Positions 29,997-37,049 of a stretch of 38,729 nt of DNA are shown here, piece after piece. How positions within the stretch are numbered: position 1 is the first letter of the stretch; every line of letters begins with the position of its first letter. The stretch lies in contig DASRJW010000153.1 of NCBI GenBank assembly GCA_035649275.1, positions 1 through 38,729 on the forward strand, read 5' to 3'. The DNA is from Candidatus Krumholzibacteriia bacterium (GTDB taxonomy: Bacteria > Krumholzibacteriota > Krumholzibacteriia > G020349025). The notes under the pieces were generated by a model. That model saw nothing but the letters and a program-made list of their open reading frames with translations, did no database searches and was not told the DNA's origin. The translations under genes were made by a program, and so were the position numbers.

Positions 29997-32930
29997 ATGC
30001 GTCGATGGGTGACCGCGATCCCGGCGCTGCTCCTCCTGCTCAGGGGCGCGCCGCTCCAGGCGCAGTACGATCGGCTCGAGACCGCTGACCTGCAGCTCCT
30101 CTATCGCGGCATGCTCGATGCGCCCCTGGCACCCTACGCAGCCCGCTGCTTCGAGAACTCCATGCGTTTCTACCGGCGGGTGTTCCGTTACGAACCGTCC
30201 GAGCGCGTCACGGTCTTGCTGCAAGACTGGTACGACTTCAACAACGGCTCCGCCTTCGTGGCGCCGCGCAACACCATTCTCGTGCACGTGGCGCCGGCGA
30301 GCATGGCCTACGAGACGCTGCCGAGCAACGAGCGCCTCAACCACACCATGAACCACGAGATGGCCCACATCGTCGCCCTCGACCGCCCGGCCCGCAGCGA
30401 ACGCTGGCTGCGCCAGCTCTTCGCCGGCAAGGTCGCGGCCATCCCGGAACAGCCGGAAACCATCCTCTACGGCTACCTGACGCAGCCGCGCCAAGCGGCG
30501 CCGCGCTGGTATCACGAGGGCATCGCTTCGTTCCTCGAGACCTGGATGGCCGGCGGCATCGGCCGTGCCCAGGGCGCCTACGACGAGATGGTGTTCCGCT
30601 CCATGGTGGCCGACAGCAGCACCTTCTACGATCCTCTGGGCCTCGAGTCCGAGGGCACGAAGGTGGAGTTCCAAGCCGGCGCGATGTCGTACCTCTACGG
30701 CACCCGCTTCCTCACTTATCTCGCCTACGTCACCGCTCCGGAATCGCTGGTGGCATGGGTGAATCGTACCGACGGCAGCAAGCGTTACTACGCCTCCCAG
30801 TTCGAGAGGGTCTTCGGCAAGCCCGTGGGCCGGGCCTGGCGGGAATGGGTGAGCTGGGAGCGAGAGTTCCAGCGCGCCAATCTCGACACGCTGCGGCGTC
30901 AGGCGCTGACCCGCACCCGGGACTTGTCGCCCCGAGCGCTCGGTTCGGTGTCGCGTGCCTACGTCGATCGAGAAGCGAACCAGTTGGTTTTCGGCGTGAC
31001 GATGCCGGGGGTCATTGGCCACCTCACGGCGCTTTCCCTCGCCGACGGCTCGCTCCACAAGATCTGCGACATCAAGGGGCCGGCGCTGCACTTCGTCACC
31101 TCCCTCGCCTTCGACCCGGAGCGACGCATCCTTTACTACACGGGTGACAATGCCGAATGGCGCGATCTCTTCATGGTGTCTCTCGCCGATGGCAAGCCGA
31201 AGCGCCTCATCCGGGACGCCCGCGTCGGCGACCTGGTCTACGACCGCACCGACGGCGCCCTCTGGGGCGTGCGTCACTTCAACGGCATCTCGACCCTGGT
31301 GCGCATCCCGGCTCCCCACGAGGAGTGGAGCCAGGTCCATTCCTGGCCTTATGGCCAGGACATCTATGACATCGACCTGTCCCCGGACGGCCGCTGGTTG
31401 TGCTATTCCCGTTCCGAGATCAGCGGCCGGCAGAGCCTGCACGTGCTCGACCTCGAAGCGCTTCGGCGCGGTGAGATGGTGTCACGGGAGCTCTTCGACT
31501 TCGTCTCCACGGTGCCGGCGAACTTCGTCTTTTCCTCCGATGGCCACACTCTCTACGGAAGTTCGTACTTCACCGGCGTCTCCAATATCTGGCGCTACGA
31601 CCTGCAGGACAGCACCATGGTGCCGGTGAGCAACTGCGAGACCGGGCTGTTCCGGCCGCTGCCGCTCGGCGGCGACTCGCTGCAGGTGTTCCGTTACAGC
31701 GGCGACGGCTTCGTGCCGGCGCTGCTCGTGGCGCGTCCGCTCACCGACATGAGCGCCGTCACCTTCCTCGGCCAGCTCGTGGCCGAGGAGCATCCCGTCG
31801 TGCAGGGCTGGAACGTGGGCTCCCCCGCCCAAGTGGCGTTGGACTCGCTCGTCGTGCGCCGGGGGGAATACGGGAGCTACGGAGCCATCGGGCTCGAGTC
31901 GCTGTATCCGGTGGCGCAAGGCTACAAAGAATATGGAGCGATCGGGATGCGGCTCAACCTCTCCGATCCCGGCTTCAACAACGCCATCGATCTCACCGTG
32001 TCGGTGACGCCGTCGGCGGACCTCCCGGCCGAGGAGCGCGTGCACGCCGATGCGGGCTTCCGTCACCTCGGCTGGGAGGCACGCTTCAAGGCCAACGGTG
32101 CCGATTTCTACGATCTCTTCGGACCCACGAAAACGAGCCGGAAGGGCACTTCCCTCGGCCTGCAATACGAGAACCGCTTGCTCTACGACCGGCCGCGGAC
32201 CTTGGACCTCCGTGTCGGGGTCACGGGCTACACGGGCCTCGAGACCTTGCCCTACGCCCAGAATGTGTTCGCCACCTCCGAGGAGTTGCTGGCTTCCAGG
32301 CTCGAGCTCGTGTACCGGAATCTGCGCCGCTCGCTCGGGGCCGTGGATGACGAGAAGGGCTACGCCTGGACCTTCGCTTTCGGAAACAACACGGTGAAGA
32401 AGGCCGCGTTCAACGGCGCGCGGGGCACCTTCGACTGCGGGGTCCCGTTTGGGTTCGCCCACTCGTCTTTATGGTTGCGCAGCAATGTGGGCTACTCGCC
32501 GGGAGACCGCGACGACCCCTTCGCCAACTTCTACTTCGGTGGCTTCGGCAACAACTGGGTGGATCACCGGAACGAGAAGCGCTACCGTGAGGCCGAGAGC
32601 TTCCCCGGCGTCGAACTGAACGAGATCGCCGGCACCAACTATGCGAAGTCGCTGCTCGAATGGAACCTGCCACCCTGGCGCTTCCAGCGCCTCGGCACCC
32701 CCGGTTTCTACGCCAACTGGCTGCGCCCGGCGCTCTTCGGCACCGGCATCGTCACCAACATGGAGAGCGACGGGGCGCGACGCACGCTGGCCAATGTCGG
32801 CGGCCAGGTGGACCTGCAACTCACGCTCCTCTCCAGGCTTCCCCTCTTGGTGTCCGCAGGTTATGCCGTCGCCTTCCAGGAAGCGAAGCGGAGCCACAGC
32901 GAGTTCATGTTCTCCCTGAAGATCCTTTGA
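29997..32930 (+). CDS. outer-membrane protein: MA-type metallopeptidase domain, TolB-like propeller and C-terminal beta-barrel
   Basis: The 977-residue protein has GAGG ahead of the ATG and a signal peptide (VTAIPALLLLLRGAPLQA). Residues 25-300 are a gluzincin-type peptidase: HEMAH (His120, Glu121, His124), with WYHEGIASFLETW supplying the likely third zinc ligand Glu174. About 310-590 shows TolB/WD40-like blades (YDIDLSPDGRWLCYSRSE, NFVFSSDGHTLYGSSYFTG). From about 620 to the end, alternating aromatic and glycine-rich strands (GAIGMRLNLSDPG, LDLRVGVTGYTG, LVSAGYAVAFQEAKR, ending MFSLKIL) look like an outer-membrane barrel. The enzyme domain would sit at the outer membrane, periplasmic or surface side. 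Similar three-part proteins occur in Gemmatimonadota-type genomes; the substrate is unknown. Confidence 0.83.
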   Translation: MRRWVTAIPALLLLLRGAPLQAQYDRLETADLQLLYRGMLDAPLAPYAARCFENSMRFYRRVFRYEPSERVTVLLQDWYDFNNGSAFVAPRNTILVHVAPASMAYETLPSNERLNHTMNHEMAHIVALDRPARSERWLRQLFAGKVAAIPEQPETILYGYLTQPRQAAPRWYHEGIASFLETWMAGGIGRAQGAYDEMVFRSMVADSSTFYDPLGLESEGTKVEFQAGAMSYLYGTRFLTYLAYVTAPESLVAWVNRTDGSKRYYASQFERVFGKPVGRAWREWVSWEREFQRANLDTLRRQALTRTRDLSPRALGSVSRAYVDREANQLVFGVTMPGVIGHLTALSLADGSLHKICDIKGPALHFVTSLAFDPERRILYYTGDNAEWRDLFMVSLADGKPKRLIRDARVGDLVYDRTDGALWGVRHFNGISTLVRIPAPHEEWSQVHSWPYGQDIYDIDLSPDGRWLCYSRSEISGRQSLHVLDLEALRRGEMVSRELFDFVSTVPANFVFSSDGHTLYGSSYFTGVSNIWRYDLQDSTMVPVSNCETGLFRPLPLGGDSLQVFRYSGDGFVPALLVARPLTDMSAVTFLGQLVAEEHPVVQGWNVGSPAQVALDSLVVRRGEYGSYGAIGLESLYPVAQGYKEYGAIGMRLNLSDPGFNNAIDLTVSVTPSADLPAEERVHADAGFRHLGWEARFKANGADFYDLFGPTKTSRKGTSLGLQYENRLLYDRPRTLDLRVGVTGYTGLETLPYAQNVFATSEELLASRLELVYRNLRRSLGAVDDEKGYAWTFAFGNNTVKKAAFNGARGTFDCGVPFGFAHSSLWLRSNVGYSPGDRDDPFANFYFGGFGNNWVDHRNEKRYREAESFPGVELNEIAGTNYAKSLLEWNLPPWRFQRLGTPGFYANWLRPALFGTGIVTNMESDGARRTLANVGGQVDLQLTLLSRLPLLVSAGYAVAFQEAKRSHSEFMFSLKIL

Positions 32931-32968
32931 GAACGGCGGCTGCCTGGAGGCCGCGGGCAGCGGCGATC

Positions 32969-32974
32969 TATACT
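32969..32974 (+). promoter_or_regulatory. -10-like TATACT upstream of the RsbW-like gene
   Basis: TATACT (5/6 match) lies 79 nt ahead of the 33053 start in a 122-nt spacer. There is no convincing -35 or TG extension, so this is only a candidate for the start of the kinase-STAS transcript. Confidence 0.25.
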
Positions 32975-33052
32975 GGTAACGGTGGAGATCTCGCACCAGA
33001 GTAGGTCCGGGCTGCTCCACCGTGGCGGGCTGGGTGAAGGATCGGGGCACGG

Positions 33053-33502
33053 ATGGAAGCGTCGAGTTCGGGTGCGCGGCACGGAGTGAGCCCGATGGAG
33101 CTCGAGAAGCGCTTCCCCCGTGAGTTCACTGCCCTCGAATCGATCCTCGACTTCGTCCTGGAGTTCTATGAAAGGAGTGGCATCGCGGCTCCCGATCCGT
33201 CCCAAGTGCAGCTCATGATCGAGGAAATCTTCACGAACATGATCAAATACAACGACGGGCACCAGAACATCTCCATTCGCTTGCGCCGGATGGGGGACCA
33301 CCTGGAGATCTGCCTCACGGACTTCGACGTGGAGCCCTTCGACTACGCCAGCGCACCCGAGGTGGACACGGAGCAGCTGCTGGAGCGGAAGCAGAGCGGT
33401 GGCCTCGGACTCCACCTGGTGAAGAAGATGGCCGATCGGATGACCTACGAATACGTGGATCGCAACAGCAAGCTCACCATTCTGAAGCGCCTCGGGGGAT
33501 AA
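33053..33502 (+). CDS. RsbW/SpoIIAB-like anti-sigma factor kinase (GHKL ATPase)
   Basis: The 149-residue protein could alternatively start at the ATG at 33095, which has GGAG upstream and gives 135 residues. Histidine-kinase-like ATPase motifs: N box LMIEEIFTNMIKY (Glu57/58, Asn62), G1-type LTDFDVEPFD (Asp90, with the usual Gly replaced by Asp92), and G2 SGGLGLHLVKKMAD (115-128). The short soluble form without a receiver or sensor matches partner-switching kinases that phosphorylate STAS proteins and sequester a sigma factor. The STAS gene follows after 1 nt, a strong functional link. Its sigma partner is not adjacent; ECF factors are not normal RsbW clients, so the target may be a non-sigma protein or lie elsewhere. 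Confidence 0.87.
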   Translation: MEASSSGARHGVSPMELEKRFPREFTALESILDFVLEFYERSGIAAPDPSQVQLMIEEIFTNMIKYNDGHQNISIRLRRMGDHLEICLTDFDVEPFDYASAPEVDTEQLLERKQSGGLGLHLVKKMADRMTYEYVDRNSKLTILKRLGG

Positions 33503-33503
33503 C

Positions 33504-33788
33504 ATGTTCGACATCCGCCTGCAGGAAGGGCGTGGCCTCGTGCTCACGGGTCGCCTGGATGCCTCGCAGACCACCAAGGCTTCCACGGTCCTGAAAGCCG
33601 TGGAGAGCTCCATGGCCCTCGACCTGTCCGATCTCGAATACGTCTCCAGTGCCGGGATCGGCGTGCTGGTGCAGACCCAGAAGCGCTTGCAGTCTACGGG
33701 GCACAGCCTGAAGCTGGTCAACGTCCAGCCTCGGGTGCGCGCCATCTTCCATTACGCTGCATTGGAGAGCTACTTCGGCATCGACTAG
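33504..33788 (+). CDS. STAS-domain anti-anti-sigma factor (RsbV/SpoIIAA-like)
   Basis: The 94-residue protein is a minimal STAS domain: GRGLVLTGRLDASQTTK, ALDLSDLEYVSSAGIGVLVQTQKR with predicted phosphorylation site Ser49, and the final LKLVNVQPRVRAIFHYAALESYF. It starts 1 nt after the RsbW-like gene stop and is clearly cotranscribed with it. In partner switching the unphosphorylated form binds the kinase and frees its client; phosphorylation reverses this. Its TAG stop lies in a CTAG shared with the stop of the convergent PrsW gene. Confidence 0.9.
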   Translation: MFDIRLQEGRGLVLTGRLDASQTTKASTVLKAVESSMALDLSDLEYVSSAGIGVLVQTQKRLQSTGHSLKLVNVQPRVRAIFHYAALESYFGID

Positions 33789-34843
33789 GGACGCCAGGAC
33801 TCGTGGCGCAGCAGGGTCAGCTGCCACGAGTCGCGGCTGCTGCGACGCAGCAACGGGAGGAGCGCCAGCTTGCCGGTCTTGCCGATCGATTTCTCCAGAT
33901 AGCGCAGCTCCTCCAGGTTCGCCCGCACGTCCTCTCCCACCGGCAGTTGCACCCCGGCCTCGCGCGCCATAAGCTGGGTCTTGGCCCGCATGGACAGCTC
34001 CAGATAGATCTGCAGGTAGCAAAGAATATCCGCGACCACCGTGGTGGAGAAACGACTGCGCAACGACTGCAGATACGCACCCACGCGTGTCTGCCGCACG
34101 TCGCCCGTCACGATCGAATCCAGGATCTCGGCGTCGGAATCGAATCCCGACCCGAGCCAGTGGCGTGTCGCCCGCTCGCTTTGCTCGAAGACACCAATCA
34201 CGAGCAACGGCAGAACGACGAGCAGGATCGCCGTCATCGCCAGGGGGTGCAGGAGGAAATGATTGAAGAGGGAGTGCGCCGCGACTGCCAGGAGGAAGCC
34301 GGGCAGGAAAATGCGTGGCCCGGTCGAGCCGTGCCGGTCCGCGAGGCTCTTCGACAGGGTGGCGAACACAGCCATGGTGGAGCCGTGAACCACGGCAGTG
34401 CCGAAGCCCCGCACGATCCACAGGAACGGGCTGGCATCGGCATGCAGCTGCAGGTAATAGAAAACGTTCTCCACCAGGGCGAAGCCGGAACCGAGGGCGA
34501 AGCCGTGGATCGCCGCGTCGATCATGAATCCGACCCGGTGTGAGCGCAGCAGGAAGACCACCCAGAGGCACTTGAGGAGCTCCTCCACCAGCGGCGCACC
34601 GTAGCGCCGGTACGCCACCGGGTCCAGGGCGAAGCCGTCCATGATCCAGGTGTTCAGACGCAAGGCGACGAGCGCGACCAGAAGGCCCACCGCGATGCTG
34701 CGCAGCACGGCGCGGAGCGGTACGAGCTTGAAGCTGTCCATGAGAATGAGCAACGCCAGGAAAGCGAAGACGGGGAAGACGCTCACTGCCAGTCCGCCGA
34801 GATGCACGGCTGCCTTTCTGGTTCGACGCCAGACAGCCACCAT
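33785..34843 (-). CDS. PrsW-type intramembrane metalloprotease
   Basis: The protein has 352 residues from the ATG at 34843; in-frame starts at 34870 (GTG) and 34915 (ATG) cannot be excluded. Several transmembrane helices are visible (GLAVSVFPVFAFLALLILMD, SIAVGLLVALVALRL, AMTAILLVVLPLLVIGVF). The active-site pattern of PrsW is present: APLVEELLKCLW (Glu87, Glu88, Lys91), IHGFALGSGFALVEN (His113, Glu125), VVHGSTM (His153) and AHSLFNHF (His190). B. subtilis PrsW performs site-1 cleavage of the anti-sigma factor RsiW. Here a soluble C-terminal tail of about 130 residues follows the membrane part. Its nearby candidate substrate is the anti-sigma factor at 28023. Confidence 0.87.
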   Translation of the reverse strand: MVAVWRRTRKAAVHLGGLAVSVFPVFAFLALLILMDSFKLVPLRAVLRSIAVGLLVALVALRLNTWIMDGFALDPVAYRRYGAPLVEELLKCLWVVFLLRSHRVGFMIDAAIHGFALGSGFALVENVFYYLQLHADASPFLWIVRGFGTAVVHGSTMAVFATLSKSLADRHGSTGPRIFLPGFLLAVAAHSLFNHFLLHPLAMTAILLVVLPLLVIGVFEQSERATRHWLGSGFDSDAEILDSIVTGDVRQTRVGAYLQSLRSRFSTTVVADILCYLQIYLELSMRAKTQLMAREAGVQLPVGEDVRANLEELRYLEKSIGKTGKLALLPLLRRSSRDSWQLTLLRHESWRP

Positions 34844-34898
34844 TCTACTGACTTGCCACGGCAGGACCACCTCGAGTCCCCCCGGCTTTCCCGGTCTG

Positions 34899-34907
34899 TG
34901 CTTTAAT
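34899..34907 (+). promoter_or_regulatory. extended -10 element placing transcription start at the pncB ATG
   Basis: TG-C-TTTAAT: TG at 34899-34900 and TTTAAT at 34902-34907 (5/6). The ATG of pncB begins 7 nt after the hexamer, where transcription would start, and no ribosome-binding site precedes it. This points to a leaderless mRNA. Confidence 0.4.
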
Positions 34908-34913
34908 CGTGGC

Positions 34914-36374
34914 ATGTTCAGGCGACTGTCGCTCTTGGTGGACCTCTACGAGCTCACCATGGTGGCGGGCTATGTGCGCCACGGCATGGAGGCCAAGCCG
35001 GCCGTCTTCGACCTCTATTTCCGCACCAATCCGTTCCAGGGCGGCTACGCGCTGTTCGCCGGACTCGAGCCCGCGCTCGACTATCTCGAAGGCCTGGTCT
35101 TCGAAACCGAGGACCTCGACTACGTGAGGAGCCTGCGCCTCTTCGACACCGACTTCCTCGATTACCTGCACGACTTCCGCTTCCGTGGTCAGGTGACCGC
35201 GGCCTCCGAAGGCGAGGTCGTGTTCGCCAACGAGCCGTTGCTCACCGTCGAGGCCGGTCTCGCCGAGGCCCAGCTCGTCGAAACGGCGCTGCTCAACCTG
35301 GTCAACTTTCAGACCCTGGTCGCCACCAAGGCGGCGCGCATCGCCGGCGAAGCAGGCGAGGCAGGGGTGATGGAGTTCGGCGCCCGGCGCGCCCAGGGTC
35401 CGGACGGCGCGCTCTCGGCCGCCCGCGCCGCCTGCATCGGCGGCGTGCGGACGACGAGCAATCTCCTGGCAGGCCAGGCCTTCGGCATCCCGGTGGCCGG
35501 CACGCAAGCGCACTCCTGGATCATGGCGTTCCCGAGCGAGATGGATGCCTTCCGCGCCTACGCCACCACCTTCCCCGACCACTGCGTGCTGCTCGTCGAC
35601 ACCTACGACACCTTGCGAAGCGGCATCCCGAACGCGATCACCGTGGCGCGCGAGCTGGCGGCGCGAGGCCATCGCTTGCAGGGCGTCCGCCTCGATTCCG
35701 GCGATCTGGCCTATCTGTCGCGGGAGACCCGCCGGTTGCTCGACGCGGCGGGCTTGCACGAGGTCAAGATCGTGGCTTCCAACGAACTCGACGAGCACGT
35801 CATCGAGTCCATCCGCAAGGAGGGCGGTCGCATCGATCTCTACGGTGCCGGAACGCGGCTCGCAACCGCCGCCGGTTCGGGCGGCGGCGCGCTCGGGGGC
35901 ATCTACAAGCTCGTGGAACTGGATGGGCAGCCGCGCATCAAGGTGAGCTCCGATGGCCACAAGAGCACGATCCCTGGACGCAAGCGTCTGTGGCGCGCTT
36001 CGCGCGACGACGGGCGCTTCGAGCTCGACGCGCTCTCCCTCGGCGGGGAAACGCCGCGTCCGGAGGACCCGGTCTTCGACCCGACGAATCCCATGCGCCA
36101 CACCCCCATCCCGGCGGGGTCGCGGCTCGAAGACATCCGCCGCGTGGTGATGGAAGGCGGCCGTCGGTCGCGCTCCGGTCCACCGCTCGAGCACCTGGCG
36201 GAATACGCCCGCGGACAGCTCGGTCGCCTGCCGGAAGGTGTCCGGCGGCTCCTCAACCCGCACGTCTATCGGGTGGCACAGACCCAAGGACTTCGGGCGC
36301 AGCGCGAGCGTATGATCGAGGCGGCTGCTGCGGCCTTGCGTCGCGGCAGTCCCGGTAGTGGAGGTGGGTCATGA
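34914..36374 (+). CDS. pncB: nicotinate phosphoribosyltransferase
   Basis: The protein has 486 residues. Conserved family blocks: LLVDLYELTMVAGYVRHG at the N-terminus, FDLYFRTNPFQGGYALFAGLEPAL, EFGARRAQGPDGALSAARAACIGG, AGTQAHSWIMAFP, VLLVDTYDTLRSGIPNA and GVRLDSGDLAYLS. It joins nicotinate and PRPP, with ATP stimulation, to make nicotinate mononucleotide in NAD salvage. The frame is open upstream, but the N-terminal motif fixes the start at 34914. It ends in ATGA shared with pncA, giving a two-step nicotinamide salvage operon. A short Gly/Ser-rich tail ends the protein. Confidence 0.94.
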   Translation: MFRRLSLLVDLYELTMVAGYVRHGMEAKPAVFDLYFRTNPFQGGYALFAGLEPALDYLEGLVFETEDLDYVRSLRLFDTDFLDYLHDFRFRGQVTAASEGEVVFANEPLLTVEAGLAEAQLVETALLNLVNFQTLVATKAARIAGEAGEAGVMEFGARRAQGPDGALSAARAACIGGVRTTSNLLAGQAFGIPVAGTQAHSWIMAFPSEMDAFRAYATTFPDHCVLLVDTYDTLRSGIPNAITVARELAARGHRLQGVRLDSGDLAYLSRETRRLLDAAGLHEVKIVASNELDEHVIESIRKEGGRIDLYGAGTRLATAAGSGGGALGGIYKLVELDGQPRIKVSSDGHKSTIPGRKRLWRASRDDGRFELDALSLGGETPRPEDPVFDPTNPMRHTPIPAGSRLEDIRRVVMEGGRRSRSGPPLEHLAEYARGQLGRLPEGVRRLLNPHVYRVAQTQGLRAQRERMIEAAAAALRRGSPGSGGGS

Positions 36375-37012
36375 CCGTTCCCATCCCGGACGATGCCGCC
36401 ATCCTCGCCGTGGATGTGCAGAACGGCTTCATCTCGGAGAAGAACGAGCTGCCCGTGCCGGGCGGCGCCGAGGTCGTGCCGATCGTCAACCGCCTCGTGC
36501 CGCTCTTCCCGATCCGCATCGCCAGCCAGGATTGGCATCCGGCAGACCACGGCAGCTTCGCGAGCCGCAACCCGGGCAAGAAGCCGTTCGATATCGGCAG
36601 GCTCGGTGGGGTCGAGCAGGTGTTCTGGCCCGATCACTGCGTGCAGGGGACGCGCGGGGCCGAGTTCCATCCGCAGTTCGACGTGCAGCCCATTCAGGTC
36701 ATCTTCCGCAAGGGCATGCATCCGGGCATCGATAGCTACTCCGTGTTCGCCGACAATTCCGGGCGCAACCCGAGCGGTCTCGATGGCTACCTGCGCTCAC
36801 GCGGCGCGCGGCACCTCTTCTTGGTGGGCCTCGCTCTCGACTATTGCGTCCTGTTCACTTCCCGCGACGCCCGCCGTCTCCTCCCCGAGATTCCCGTGAC
36901 CGTGGTGCTCGACGGCTGCCGGCCCGTGGATCCCGCCACCGGCGAGAAAGCGGTGACCGAAATGCGCCAGCTGCAGGTTCGACTCCTTCACCTGACGGAT
37001 CTCGGACTCTGA
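36371..37012 (+). CDS. pncA: nicotinamidase
   Basis: The 213-residue protein has the isochorismatase-like fold of PncA. The catalytic triad is Asp15 (AVDVQNGF), Lys114 (IFRKGMHPGIDSYS) and Cys159 (LALDYCVLF). The metal site is Asp54, His56 and His60 in SQDWHPADHGSF. It deamidates nicotinamide to nicotinate, the substrate of PncB. Its ATG overlaps the pncB stop, so expression is coupled. The substrate-pocket segment VFWPDHCVQGTRGAEFHP is typical of true nicotinamidases rather than other isochorismatase-family enzymes. Confidence 0.95.
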   Translation: MTVPIPDDAAILAVDVQNGFISEKNELPVPGGAEVVPIVNRLVPLFPIRIASQDWHPADHGSFASRNPGKKPFDIGRLGGVEQVFWPDHCVQGTRGAEFHPQFDVQPIQVIFRKGMHPGIDSYSVFADNSGRNPSGLDGYLRSRGARHLFLVGLALDYCVLFTSRDARRLLPEIPVTVVLDGCRPVDPATGEKAVTEMRQLQVRLLHLTDLGL

Positions 37013-37049
37013 AACAGCGGGCGCGGCGGCTTCACCCTGCGTATCAGGC

